Shown: positions 33,317 to 41,738, counted from the first letter of the stretch. The stretch is 43,581 bases of DNA from Sphingopyxis sp. (GCA_013823985.1 PNNB01000030.1:1-43581); one strand, 5' to 3'. Numbers and translations are program-made. Notes: generated by a model from the sequence alone, not told the origin.

Positions 33317-33347
33317 CCTCCCGCACCAACGCGGTTTTTACGGGAGG
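33317..33347. promoter_or_regulatory. Inverted repeat upstream of the Crp/Fnr-type gene
   Basis: CCTCCCG (33317-33323) and CGGGAGG (33341-33347) flank a T-rich centre, 24 bp before the GTG start. GGAAC directly precedes the left arm. It may be a leader hairpin or an operator. Confidence 0.35.
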
Positions 33348-33370
33348 TTGGTCAGCTCGAAGGATATGCG

Positions 33371-34162
33371 GTGAGCCAGGATGTGGAACAGCATAGCACG
33401 CACTGGGTGGGCGATGGACGGTCGTCGGTTCTGGAGGGACGGCTTGGCATCTTTGTGCGCAAGCTGCTGAGCCACAGCCGACTGTCGACGGATGATCAGG
33501 CGGCTATCGCGGCACTGCCTTTCAACCTGCGGTCCATGGAGCCCAACGCCTATATTCTGAGCGAGGGCGAACGGGCATCAATCTGCCCTGTGATCCTGTC
33601 AGGCTTTGCCTACCGGCAAAAAACATCGGCGGATGGCGGACGGCAAATCGTCGCGCTCAAAATTCCTGGCGATCCGCTCGATTTCCAGTCGCTCTATCTG
33701 GAACGCGCCGACCATGATCTTCAGGCGCTCACCCGGGTTGAACTCGCGATATTTTCGTTGAAGGATCTGGAAAAGCTGGTCGCGCCGCGCCCCGCGCTCG
33801 CCCGCGCCGTTCTCATCGACATTTTGATCGAAGCGTCGATCGGGCGCGAATGGTTGCTCAACATCGGCCGTCGTAACGCCCTGTCCCGCCTTGCCCATCT
33901 ACTTTGCGAGCTGCACTGCCGCGTTGAGCAGATTGCAGGCAACCGGATGGAGGGGTTCGAGGTGCCGTTGACGCAGGAGCAATTGGCGGATCTGCTCGGG
34001 CTGACGCCCGTGCACATCAATCGCACAATCAAGACCCTGGAGGAGACAGGCGCGGTGCAGCGGGTCAATCGGCGGATGCAGATCGGCGATGTGCAAACCT
34101 TGAGAAAAATCGCAGAATTTTCTGACATTTATCTGCATCAAAACGAAGCCTCCAAGGGTTGA
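33371..34162 (+). CDS. Crp/Fnr-family transcriptional regulator
   Basis: A 263-residue regulator: cyclic-nucleotide-binding-type beta-roll (about 30-150) and a C-terminal Crp helix-turn-helix (LTQEQLADLLGLTPVHINRTIKTLEETGAV, about 201-230). There is no N-terminal cysteine cluster, so it is unlikely to be an oxygen-sensing FNR. It starts at GTG 33371 with AAGGA 8 bases upstream. The DUF6894 gene follows 36 bp downstream on the same strand. The Crp group often includes regulators of stress or respiratory genes; no clear target is visible. Confidence 0.9.
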   Translation: MSQDVEQHSTHWVGDGRSSVLEGRLGIFVRKLLSHSRLSTDDQAAIAALPFNLRSMEPNAYILSEGERASICPVILSGFAYRQKTSADGGRQIVALKIPGDPLDFQSLYLERADHDLQALTRVELAIFSLKDLEKLVAPRPALARAVLIDILIEASIGREWLLNIGRRNALSRLAHLLCELHCRVEQIAGNRMEGFEVPLTQEQLADLLGLTPVHINRTIKTLEETGAVQRVNRRMQIGDVQTLRKIAEFSDIYLHQNEASKG

Positions 34163-34198
34163 TGCTGAGCGGGTCCACCGCAAAGGAGCTCAGCTGCC

Positions 34199-34441
34199 AT
34201 GCCACGCTATTTTTTCCATACCTGTGACGGCACGCAGGACATCGACATATCCGGTAACGAGCTTCCCGACCCCGCAGCGGCGAGGCGCGAAGCCGTGCGC
34301 TACGGCGGCGCCTTGTTGCGCGACGACCCTGACTTGATGGTGCGCGATGACGAGCTGCGTATCACCGTCACCGACGAAGACGGCGCGCTCAGCTGCGCGA
34401 TCATCATTCTCGCGGTCGATGGAAATTTGCAAAAGAGCTGA
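34199..34441 (+). CDS. DUF6894 family protein
   Basis: An 80-residue protein with the family start MPRYFFHTCDG and a DPAAARREAVRYGGALL segment, typical of DUF6894 in Rhizobiales and Sphingomonadales. Function is unknown. GGAG lies about 12 bases upstream. It probably belongs to the same transcript as the Crp/Fnr-type gene. Confidence 0.85.
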   Translation: MPRYFFHTCDGTQDIDISGNELPDPAAARREAVRYGGALLRDDPDLMVRDDELRITVTDEDGALSCAIIILAVDGNLQKS

Positions 34442-34614
34442 GCCACCTCTCGCGCAAAGAATGGTCAATGCGTTACTGACATCGACCAATAGAGCCGTCA
34501 TCTGGCGCGAAATATGGAGACTTGTGAAACGAGCGCGCCGCGGCCGGACGCACCGGACTCGCTCGAGCGCGGCGTCGCTGTAAAAGTCGGAACCCGGCCG
34601 CCCCGGCGATATTT

Positions 34615-35109
34615 CTACATCGTGGTGGTTTGCGCTGGCGGCAGGCCCTTCGTTTCGGCGAGGGTCTTCAATTCCTCCTTGCGGGCCAGCATTCGCTCGC
34701 CGAGCGCATGGAGATCGACATCGGCCGCGCGCGCCTGCTGGAACATATTGTCGTGCTCCTTTTCCTCCTCCTTCACATGATGCTCGATCTCTTCCTTCAG
34801 CACCGTCACCTTCGCATCGAAAAACTCATCGTCAGGATTTGCCGCAACAATTTCGTTGATCAACACTTTAGCCCCGTCATGCTCAACATAGGCTTCTTTC
34901 AGGAGATCGTCGTCGATCTTGCCGTCGAGCGCGGGATAGAAGATTTCTTCCTCGATCTGGGCGTGGATCTTGAGTTCGGTGCAAATCCGGTTGGCTATGT
35001 CGCCCTTGGCGGCAGCACCGGACGCCCGTTCGAATTGGGCAAACAGTTTTTCGACAGCGCGGTGATCGGCGGTCAGGATATGCGTTGCATCGGTATCGTT
35101 GGATTTCAT
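34615..35109 (-). CDS. Hemerythrin HHE-domain protein
   Basis: A 164-residue four-helix hemerythrin-like protein. Iron ligands are visible as LTADHRAVEKLF, KIHAQIEEEIFYPAL, YVEHDGAKVL and EIEHHVKEEEKEHDNMF. Such proteins bind a di-iron centre and act in oxygen, nitric oxide or iron handling. GGAG stands about 10 bases before the ATG. A hairpin (35149-35179) separates it from the small hydrophilic gene upstream. Confidence 0.9.
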   Translation of the reverse strand: MKSNDTDATHILTADHRAVEKLFAQFERASGAAAKGDIANRICTELKIHAQIEEEIFYPALDGKIDDDLLKEAYVEHDGAKVLINEIVAANPDDEFFDAKVTVLKEEIEHHVKEEEKEHDNMFQQARAADVDLHALGERMLARKEELKTLAETKGLPPAQTTTM

Positions 35110-35148
35110 GAATCGTCTCCGTCCTGAGAGGATGGCGAAAGGGAATAA

Positions 35149-35179
35149 GGCCGGACCGCGGGGAATGAGCGATCCGGCC
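35149..35179 (-). terminator. Terminator after the small hydrophilic gene
   Basis: GGCCGGA (35149-35155) and TCCGGCC (35173-35179) form a perfect 7-bp stem on the minus-strand RNA, followed by TTATTCCCTTT. It lies between the 50-residue gene and the hemerythrin gene. Confidence 0.6.
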
Positions 35180-35205
35180 TCAATGGACGCCGCAACAGTT
35201 AGCGT

Positions 35206-35358
35206 TCAGCGGCGATTTGCATCGTCGCCCGCTTGTTTGCGATTGTCGTCGCGGTCCTGGCCCGGCTGGCGGTTCTGGTCGCCCTGCTGATCCTGCTGGC
35301 CGGGGGTCTTGCCGGGCTGTTGGCCGCCCTGCTGGTCGCCCTGATTATTCTGAGCCAT
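35206..35358 (-). CDS. 50-residue Gln/Asp/Gly-rich hydrophilic protein
   Basis: The frame from ATG 35358 to TGA 35206 encodes 50 residues made almost only of Gln, Gly, Asp, Asn, Arg and Pro (starts MAQNNQGDQQGG). No hydrophobic residue cluster, signal or fold is visible, so it is probably intrinsically disordered. GAGAGGA lies 7 bases before the ATG, an AT-rich promoter-like region precedes it and a hairpin follows, which together support a real gene. Such hydrophilin-like peptides often accompany stress genes; this is inference. Confidence 0.7.
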   Translation of the reverse strand: MAQNNQGDQQGGQQPGKTPGQQDQQGDQNRQPGQDRDDNRKQAGDDANRR

Positions 35359-35767
35359 GTTGTCATCCTCTCTTCATATTGCGCCCTTGGATGGGCAGAA
35401 GAGAGACGCGCAAAACGGGAAATTGTTGCATATATATCATTGACTTAACTTATGTTATGACGATCCTCAATGAGGAGTACCCGCCCTACCCTCAATTTGA
35501 CGTTGCGCCCGACAACCTAAAGATGCGGGCGGCAATACATTCAAAGGTTGCTGCGACGAGCCCCATATGCGGGTCGCTGCACATCCTCTCTCGTCGCAGC
35601 CAGTTCGGCATAGCGTCGCCGCCGCCATGAATTCCCAACCTAGGTTAAGTCTGACATGATTATTCCCCGCATGAGCCAGTTGAGGCGCCTCAACACTCAC
35701 GCCGAACCGAAATGGCAGGGGAAATATCCTCGGCTATGCACGCGTCCCGGCGAAAGGTCGGTCAGAA

Positions 35768-35793
35768 TGGCCGATAGCTGCCCGTCGGCTATT
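35768..35793 (+). repeat. Dispersed intergenic repeat copy
   Basis: Begins TGGCCGATAGCTGCCCGTCG and continues GCTATT. Confidence 0.5.
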
Positions 35794-35859
35794 GGTTAAG
35801 GGTTCTGCAAATGCGGCCATTCGAGGAGTCCACATTAGCACCCTGATCAAAGCAAAGTT

Positions 35860-35886
35860 CCCCGACCAGCATGGAGCCGGTCGGGG
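35860..35886 (-). terminator. Terminator after the exported Arg/Asp-rich gene
   Basis: CCCCGACC (35860-35867) and GGTCGGGG (35879-35886) form a perfect 8-bp stem with an 11-base loop, 12 bp after the stop codon; the RNA tail reads AACTTTGCTTT. Confidence 0.7.
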
Positions 35887-35898
35887 CACGATGTAAAT

Positions 35899-36600
35899 CT
35901 AGTTCATCGCGTGAATGCGGATGACCGCTTGGGTACGGGCATCGATTTGATAAATCTGGCGGCCGTCCGAGCGATAATAGGAGCGATCCGTATCGCGGTA
36001 CCGATCGCGATACTCATAGGGGACGCCATACAGGTCCGAAGGCGCCCGCTGGCCGACCTCCAGCCTGCCGGAGTTTCTTCCAAGCACACCATCGATCACG
36101 CCGCCAAGCCCGCCGCGCTGTTGAGGTTCCCTGTACCTGTCGTCCCGGTCCTCATCCCGGCGATCGCCAAGATCATAGTCCCGTTCGTCGTAGCGGTCAT
36201 CGTCACGCCCGTTGTCGCGATCCCATGCGTCATAGCGTCCGCTCGCGCCGTTATCCGCTCGGCGGACATCCTGGCGGAGCGAGCGCAGGCGTGTTTGGAG
36301 TTCCTGCCGCTCCTGATTGTTCAGTCCGTTGCGGCCGTAGCGGCGCTCCAACTGGTTCAACGACCGGAGTCCCGACCAAAGCGGCACAGCTTCTTGACGG
36401 CTGATCGCCCCGGATTGCACGCCAGCCTGAATTCGTTCGCGCAGCTGCTCGATGCGCGCCGAGATATTGCCGCGACCACTGCGGTCATCGTCCCCATAGA
36501 TTCCTTCACGGTCTTGATAACCGCTGTTTGGATTCTGCGCGGCGGCGGGTCCTGTTATAGCTGCGGCAGAAACGGCCAAGCCTAATAGAAGAATTTTCAT
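35899..36600 (-). CDS. Exported Arg/Asp-rich protein of unknown function
   Basis: A 233-residue protein with a signal peptide (MKILLLGLAVSAAAITGPAA, cut at AAQ), a helical region (about 46-115: ISARIEQLRERIQAGVQSGAISRQEAV, then LRSLRQDVRRAD) and a very charged linker of Arg, Asp and Tyr. A C-terminal DUF-like part ends QIDARTQAVIRIHAMN. Similar proteins are frequent in sphingomonads, without known function. GGAG stands 9 bases before the ATG. Confidence 0.85.
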   Translation of the reverse strand: MKILLLGLAVSAAAITGPAAAQNPNSGYQDREGIYGDDDRSGRGNISARIEQLRERIQAGVQSGAISRQEAVPLWSGLRSLNQLERRYGRNGLNNQERQELQTRLRSLRQDVRRADNGASGRYDAWDRDNGRDDDRYDERDYDLGDRRDEDRDDRYREPQQRGGLGGVIDGVLGRNSGRLEVGQRAPSDLYGVPYEYRDRYRDTDRSYYRSDGRQIYQIDARTQAVIRIHAMN

Positions 36601-36788
36601 GCGATTTCTCCATTCGGCCCCCCAGCTTGCCGTCCATAAGCGCCCTGGCTGGTGTCAGGGGACTGAACGGCGGCGTCAGGCGATATTCAGCGGCTTTCCG
36701 AGAAAAACACGAAGGCGGCGCTGTCGGGGCGATGGAGCTCTTTTGCGATAACGAGGAATATCTATTCCGCTCATGAAAACAGCGCTGT

Positions 36789-36814
36789 TGGCCGGAAGCA
36801 GCCAGTCGGCTTTC
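36789..36814 (+). repeat. Dispersed intergenic repeat copy
   Basis: Begins TGGCCGGAAGCAGCCAGTCG and continues GCTTTC. It abuts the stop of the MFS fragment and is the copy closest to the inferred consensus. Confidence 0.5.
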
Positions 36815-37600
36815 AGGTGCCATCAGGCGAATAGCTGCCCTCTCGGGGATCGTTTGACCAGCTGATCGCGGCAGATGCGAACGCCGCAAGCGCGGCCATT
36901 CCAAATGCAATCGGCGCCGCCATTTTCACCGAACCTGCCGAAAGTAAGACCGACGCGGTTAAGGCTCCGCTTACCTGCCCTGCAAGTCGGGCCGTTCCCT
37001 GCACGCCTCCAGCAGACGCAGCACGGTCGACGGGCGCGTAAAGGAACTGGGTGCGGTTGTTCGGCGTCTGGAACAGGCCGAACCCTATTCCAGATAGGAT
37101 GACGCCAAAAATATGCACCGGTATGCCCCAAGCTGGTGGAGCCGCCGCCAATATAGCCAAGCCAAATGCCAGCAGCAGTGTCCCTGCGCCGCAGAGCTGA
37201 GCCGGATGAGCGCGCTCCAGAAGACGGGCAGTGATCGGCGTCGTCAACAGCACGGCGATTGGCCAAGGCGTCATGATGAAGGAAATATCCCGGGCCGATA
37301 GTCCGAGCCGGTCGTGCAGCGCGAAGGGCAACATCAGCAGCGCGACGCTCATCGCAATAAAGCACAAGACCGACGCCATCACCGACCGTGTGAAGTTGCG
37401 CGACCGAAAGAGCGGAAGCGGCAAAAAGGGTGTGTGGCGGCGGGCATCACGGCGGATGAGGAGCCAAAGCCCCGTGCCGCCGGACGCAAACAGAAAAGCA
37501 GCGGCAAGCGCCGACTGGCGCGCGACGCCGACTGCAATGACGAAAGCCGGAACAATGGCGGCATACGGTTGTATTCGCCGGTGAGCGTAGGCTGATCTCG
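36813..37600 (-). pseudogene. Decayed MFS (DHA2-type) transporter, C-terminal part only
   Basis: The reverse strand encodes the C-terminal half of a 14-helix drug-efflux MFS protein: RHTPFLPLPLFRSRNFTRS (the usual mid-protein motif), then about seven hydrophobic helices ending in PDGT. The first seven helices are missing. Upstream of about 37600 the reading frame shifts and joins an unrelated short hydrophobic stretch, then the AraC fragment. An open frame of 278 codons spans the region but its N-terminal 30 residues are not MFS-like. Confidence 0.75.
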
Positions 37601-37696
37601 GTCGTCGGTTCCGGAAGACGCGGCGCGTCGCCGCCCAGCTGCTCGACAAGATACCAAAGACCGGTCAGCGCAATGAGCGCGACGAACCAGAGGCTC

Positions 37697-38046
37697 CACG
37701 TCGAACAGGCGATAAAATCCTGTCGGCTGGAAGTTGATCGTGAAGACGTCGATGTCGCCGCTCAATTTCAACCGCAGACCAGGACGCGTCTGCGACCCGA
37801 CTACGGCCGTTTTCGGAGCACGCGTCGATGGACCGTCGTCCAGACTGATCCGGTATCGTTCGCTGAGGTAGAGTTCGATGAATTGGTCGGGGCGCGCCGC
37901 CAAGGGAATCGTGACGCAAACTCCTGTGAGCGAACGCGACGCTGTCTAAAAGAACGGACGAAACGGCGGATTGAGGCATGAGCAGGCTGGCTAAGAATTT
38001 CCGCCGGCGCGAATGTGAACCATTGGGAAGGTGATGTAAGTTGTTG
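37697..38046 (-). pseudogene. Truncated, frameshifted AraC-family gene
   Basis: Translated in two frames, this matches the N-terminal part of the intact AraC gene at 26418-27287: FAPAEILSQPAHASIRRFVRSF in one frame, then PLAARPDQFIELYLSERYRI and RLKLSGDIDVFTINFQPTGF in the next. One base is missing after the RQRRV codons. Similarity stops abruptly after LFDV at 37697, where other sequence begins. The DNA-binding half is absent, so it cannot work. Confidence 0.82.
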
Positions 38047-38056
38047 TTTTGACCCC

Positions 38057-38398
38057 TTACAAATTCAGTATCCGCGTCACCAATGCCTGATCGAGCGAAC
38101 GGCAAAATTCGACACCGAACATCCTGCCTTTTGTCCACCGCACGCGCGCTGCGACGTGATCATTACCAAGGGCGAGATGGACAATGTCCCCAACGACAAC
38201 GGCGAACGCCCCGTGCAGACGGGCGCCCGCTCGCGACATATCCAGGATATGCACGCGCATTTCCCCGGACGAAATGCGCACCATTGCCACAAAGAAGGTC
38301 TTGTGACGCCGTTCCACGCGCGCAGCTGATTGAGCGGGGTGCGAAACAATATCAGGCGCCAGGGCTTCTGCCCGTTGGCAGGGAGCATCACGCGGCAA
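38057..38398 (-). CDS. PilZ-domain protein (c-di-GMP receptor)
   Basis: A 113-residue protein with the PilZ signature: RVERR (RxxxR, about 28-32) and DMSRAG (D-x-S-x-x-G, about 54-59), followed by the beta-barrel (VHLALGNDHVAARVRWTKGRMFGVEF). Both c-di-GMP contact motifs are intact. The start at 38398 overlaps the end of the CHASE2-EAL gene by 11 bp, so a phosphodiesterase and a receptor are co-expressed. The first 25 residues are weakly conserved in character, and a later start is possible. Confidence 0.82.
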   Translation of the reverse strand: MPRDAPCQRAEALAPDIVSHPAQSAARVERRHKTFFVAMVRISSGEMRVHILDMSRAGARLHGAFAVVVGDIVHLALGNDHVAARVRWTKGRMFGVEFCRSLDQALVTRILNL

Positions 38399-40688
38399 GG
38401 GCCTGTCCTATCGTTGCCATGAAATCATTCGCAGGTAACGGCCGCCCGACGTGCCAACCCTGCGCATAGTCACACCCCATTTCGCGCAGCAGATCGAAGA
38501 TCGTCTGATTCTCGACGCCCTCGGCAACCACTTCGAAGCCCAGCTCATGAGCCAGGTCGATCGTAGAGCGAACCATCGCCTCGTCACTTCTGTTTTCCAT
38601 TATTGCAAGTATGAAGCTTTTGTCGATCTTGATCTCCCTCGCCGGGAGGTGCTTGAGATAGCTGAGCGTGGACTGCCCGGTGCCATAATCGTCAATGGAA
38701 AGCCGGATGCCCAAATTCGCCAGGCGCTGCATCGCATCGAGCGCGCTTTCGGGATTTTCTATGCTCGCAGACTCAGTGATCTCAAACGTGAGCAGACCAG
38801 GCTGTATCGTGCCTTCTGCGAGCCGATCGGTAATTGCAGATATAAATTCCGGCTTGGTGAGAAGTGGTGCCGAGATGTTGACGGCTATGTTGATTGCCTT
38901 CGATCCTGCCGACCAGCACGCGGCCTGCTCCATGGCGCGATCCAACACATAGAGCGTCAGATCGAGTATTTGGCCGTTTCTCTCGAGCGTAGGAATGAAG
39001 GTGTCAGGAGGGATCAGGCCGCGCATGGGATGATTCCAGCGAACTAGCGCCTCCGCTGCCGAAACCCTGTTTCGTTTTATGTCCCACTTCGGTTGGAACG
39101 CGACCCAAATCTCTCCGGCCGCCATTGCGGCATCGAGCTCGCCAGCTAGCGAAATGCGCCAGTCGCGCGATCCTTCCATTTCGCTGCTATGATCGTCCCA
39201 CGCCCGGCCCTGCTCGCGAGCCTGGTCAGCAGCCAAAAGGGCATGGTCTATGGACGCGCTGGCCTGAGTGCCATCGAGCGCTGCGCGGCCGAACACGGCA
39301 TCAACCTTGATCTGGCGCGCGGCGACTTCGATCGGGGCGGCAAGGCTGGACACCAGTCTTCCGAACAGTTCCTCGGCCGCCTCTCCCAAAGTCTGATTCG
39401 CGACGAAGGCGAGCGAATTTTCTTCAATCCGGTAGATCGTATCGATCCCACTCGCGCGCAGTCGGTCCACGACGCGAAGCAATAATTCCGCGCCGCGGCT
39501 TGGACCGAGGAGGGTAGCCAAGTCTGCATAGCCCCCCAGCCTCAGCGCGATCATTGCCGCTTTGCGATCGGCGAGCGCGAGCTCACGCTCGAGTGTGCGC
39601 CGATTTGGAAGGCCCGTAAGCTGATCGGTCCCTCTAATCTCGCCAAAAGACCGCACTGCTTCCGCGCCGGCGATCCATGCCATCCCTCCGATTAAGGCAG
39701 CGAGCGCAGGGACGACCGCCATGGATCCCATATGGAAGAACTCGAGCCCAAGCGGCAGAGCCAGGAGTGCACAGCCTCCAACCGTCGCGAGGAGCGCCTG
39801 CTGTCGCGCGCGCATCCGGGTTCCGGCGTAGAGTAGCGAGATGGCCAGACCGAGAGCAATCCAGGGGCTTCGTCGCAGCGGGCTGCTCCCAGCGCGTAAT
39901 GTTTCTGCCGCAAGTAGTTGGATAGCCGGGCCCGAAATTACCCCCCATCCCGGGATCGGATATCGATCGCCAAGTTCGATGGCCGACGCCCCTATAAGAA
40001 TATATTTTCCCGCGACATCTTTCTTCGAGAAGCGGCCATTCAAAACATCGATATAGCTGATATGCGCTATCGAAGCGGGGTCGATCGACGTATCGATCGG
40101 AAACTGCTCACCCGCGCTTCCGGACGCGTTCGCGAGCATTGCGCCCATGGACGGGCGCGGGACGCCGCCGGTCACGATCGCCGAGGGATAAGAGCGAACA
40201 AGGCCGTCGCTATCGGGAATGATATTGACGGCAGCGAGTTGCGCATAATTGCGCAGCATGGGAAGCGGCAGGCTCTCGATTTCTTCTTCGGAATGCTGCG
40301 AGGCATATTGACGAAAGGTCGGGAGGATAACCGGAACCGCGCTGGCGTTGATTGCTGCCGCGAATTTCTCGTCTTCGGCCGCAATACTCGGCGCGGAAAA
40401 ATCGACGTCGAACGCAATTGTCTTCGCGCCAGCCGTGTTCAGCCGCTGGATTGCCTTGGCATGGATGCTTCGAGGCCATGGCCAGCCTTCAAGCGCCCGG
40501 AGTGACCGCGCGTCGATTTCGACGAGCACGAACCGATCGCTCGCAGGATGGGCGCGGACTGAGTCCCGCACAATCTTAAGAGCCCGGTCCACGCCCGCGC
40601 CAGCACCGGTGATTATGACGGCTGCGCCAATCAATGCCGCAAGGAACAACGGAAATATTTTAGAGCCTAAAACTCTTCCAAATCGCAT
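38388..40688 (-). CDS. CHASE2-GGDEF(degenerate)-EAL cyclic di-GMP phosphodiesterase
   Basis: A 766-residue membrane protein: N-terminal helix, periplasmic CHASE2 sensor (about 30-270), three transmembrane helices (about 275-345), GGDEF-like domain (DQLTGLPNRR at its start) and EAL domain. The GGDEF site reads EENSL, so no cyclase activity is expected. The EAL site is intact (Glu546-Ala-Leu548 in AAEALVRWNHP, DDYGTG, EGVE), so it should hydrolyse c-di-GMP. GGGGAG lies 8 bases before the ATG. It follows the FecR gene by 42 bp; CHASE2 and FecR genes are commonly paired. Confidence 0.93.
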   Translation of the reverse strand: MRFGRVLGSKIFPLFLAALIGAAVIITGAGAGVDRALKIVRDSVRAHPASDRFVLVEIDARSLRALEGWPWPRSIHAKAIQRLNTAGAKTIAFDVDFSAPSIAAEDEKFAAAINASAVPVILPTFRQYASQHSEEEIESLPLPMLRNYAQLAAVNIIPDSDGLVRSYPSAIVTGGVPRPSMGAMLANASGSAGEQFPIDTSIDPASIAHISYIDVLNGRFSKKDVAGKYILIGASAIELGDRYPIPGWGVISGPAIQLLAAETLRAGSSPLRRSPWIALGLAISLLYAGTRMRARQQALLATVGGCALLALPLGLEFFHMGSMAVVPALAALIGGMAWIAGAEAVRSFGEIRGTDQLTGLPNRRTLERELALADRKAAMIALRLGGYADLATLLGPSRGAELLLRVVDRLRASGIDTIYRIEENSLAFVANQTLGEAAEELFGRLVSSLAAPIEVAARQIKVDAVFGRAALDGTQASASIDHALLAADQAREQGRAWDDHSSEMEGSRDWRISLAGELDAAMAAGEIWVAFQPKWDIKRNRVSAAEALVRWNHPMRGLIPPDTFIPTLERNGQILDLTLYVLDRAMEQAACWSAGSKAINIAVNISAPLLTKPEFISAITDRLAEGTIQPGLLTFEITESASIENPESALDAMQRLANLGIRLSIDDYGTGQSTLSYLKHLPAREIKIDKSFILAIMENRSDEAMVRSTIDLAHELGFEVVAEGVENQTIFDLLREMGCDYAQGWHVGRPLPANDFMATIGQALAA

Positions 40689-40730
40689 CGTCGCACTCCC
40701 CGCACTTGATGCAGCCTGGGGCAGCCATTT

Positions 40731-41738
40731 CTAATTGCCGCCGCCGCTCCCGTTGCCCGGCCCGCCGCCGTTGCCATTTCCATTGCCGCCGCCGTTCCCG
40801 TTGCCGTTCCCGCCGCCGTTGCCATTTCCATCGCCGCCGCCGTTCCCGCTTACCTGCTCTTCGGCATTGCCACGGTCGGCCGGGGTCACCCCCGATGATG
40901 CGATCGCGATCTCGGTCCCTGTCGAGCCTGACACCATCCCATCCGTGATCGCCTCGAGTGACTTAGGCGCTTCGACGACAGCGAAGTTGATTACTAACGA
41001 CGTAGCGCCAGTCGTGGTCGAAGTGCTCACTACTGCACCTCCTTGTTCAGAAATCTCCGTATCGACACTGACACTGGCAGCTCGGCCCTCGTCTTCCATT
41101 GACGCAGCTTCGTTTTCGGTTTGGCCAGCCTCCGAGAAGGTCGCCGTTGGTACGCTTGGTGATTTGATGATTTTCGTCTCTGTGCCGCGAACCGTGAGTT
41201 GCCCAAGGTCGCTGCCGCCTACCGACGCGATATTGCCCGGCAGAACGAGATCGCGCGCCCCGCCGTCGAGAGTGGAGACTTCAACCACGCCCTCGACAAC
41301 CTGCACGGACGCACCCGATGCGTCGACCGTTACGCTAAATGTCGTACCTTTTACGACGGCAGCCAGATACGGAGTTTTCACGCCAAAATGCGGTTTGGTC
41401 TTCTTCTTGACGCTGAAGACGACGTTGCCGAGCCGCTCAAAAAACTGAACGAAGCTCCCCCCTGCGCTCGGCTGCGATATCTCGAGCCGGCTGTTAGGTG
41501 CGATTACCGCATATTGTTCCCCGTTCACAATGACCGCGCGGGCACTCTTACCCGTCGAAACTGCGTCGCCGGTTTCGAGATTTGTGCCGCGGCTGCCGGG
41601 TCTTGCCTGACCGTCGCGGGTGATCGTCACGCCCGCTGAAGCTTCGGAGATCTTCCACCCCGTAGCCTTCGCGTGCGCGACGCTGGCAATGAGCGACGCG
41701 CTCATCAACATTAACCCGAGTATCCGTCCGCCCGTCAT
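40731..41738 (-). CDS. FecR-domain exported protein with Gly/Asn repeats
   Basis: A 335-residue exported protein: signal peptide (residues 1-23, ending AHAK), FecR domain (about 45-160; GDAVSTGKSARAVIVNGEQYAVIAP and KTPYLAAVVKGTTFSV), a variable middle part and a C-terminal tail of GNGNGGGN-type repeats (last 40 residues). It lacks the anti-sigma N-terminus of classical FecR and is probably a periplasmic or surface protein. I start at ATG 41738, with GGAG 6 bases upstream; an in-frame start at 41795 is less likely. It heads a transcript with CHASE2-EAL and PilZ genes and is divergent from the TpsB gene. Confidence 0.88.
   Translation of the reverse strand: MTGGRILGLMLMSASLIASVAHAKATGWKISEASAGVTITRDGQARPGSRGTNLETGDAVSTGKSARAVIVNGEQYAVIAPNSRLEISQPSAGGSFVQFFERLGNVVFSVKKKTKPHFGVKTPYLAAVVKGTTFSVTVDASGASVQVVEGVVEVSTLDGGARDLVLPGNIASVGGSDLGQLTVRGTETKIIKSPSVPTATFSEAGQTENEAASMEDEGRAASVSVDTEISEQGGAVVSTSTTTGATSLVINFAVVEAPKSLEAITDGMVSGSTGTEIAIASSGVTPADRGNAEEQVSGNGGGDGNGNGGGNGNGNGGGNGNGNGGGPGNGSGGGN
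40734..40850 (-). repeat. 24-bp tandem repeat coding GNGNGGGN
   Basis: About four imperfect 24-bp units (8 codons each) inside the 3' end of the FecR gene. The unit is built of GGN and AAY codons; copy number is likely to vary between strains. Confidence 0.7.

Larger units (their letters stand above)
35359..35898. other. Intergenic stretch of about 540 bases
   Basis: No convincing gene. The part next to the small hydrophilic gene is AT-rich (near 35430-35460) and probably holds its promoter. It contains one dispersed repeat copy (35768-35793) and a terminator (35860-35886). Short frames here lack start signals. Confidence 0.55.

Noticed and set aside
35233..35448. Strongly hydrophobic 71-residue frame on the plus strand, looks like a membrane peptide
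   Set aside because: It is the complement of the Gln/Asp/Gly codons of the small hydrophilic gene (CAG and GAC codons read as CTG and GTC); no ribosome site, while the minus-strand gene has one.
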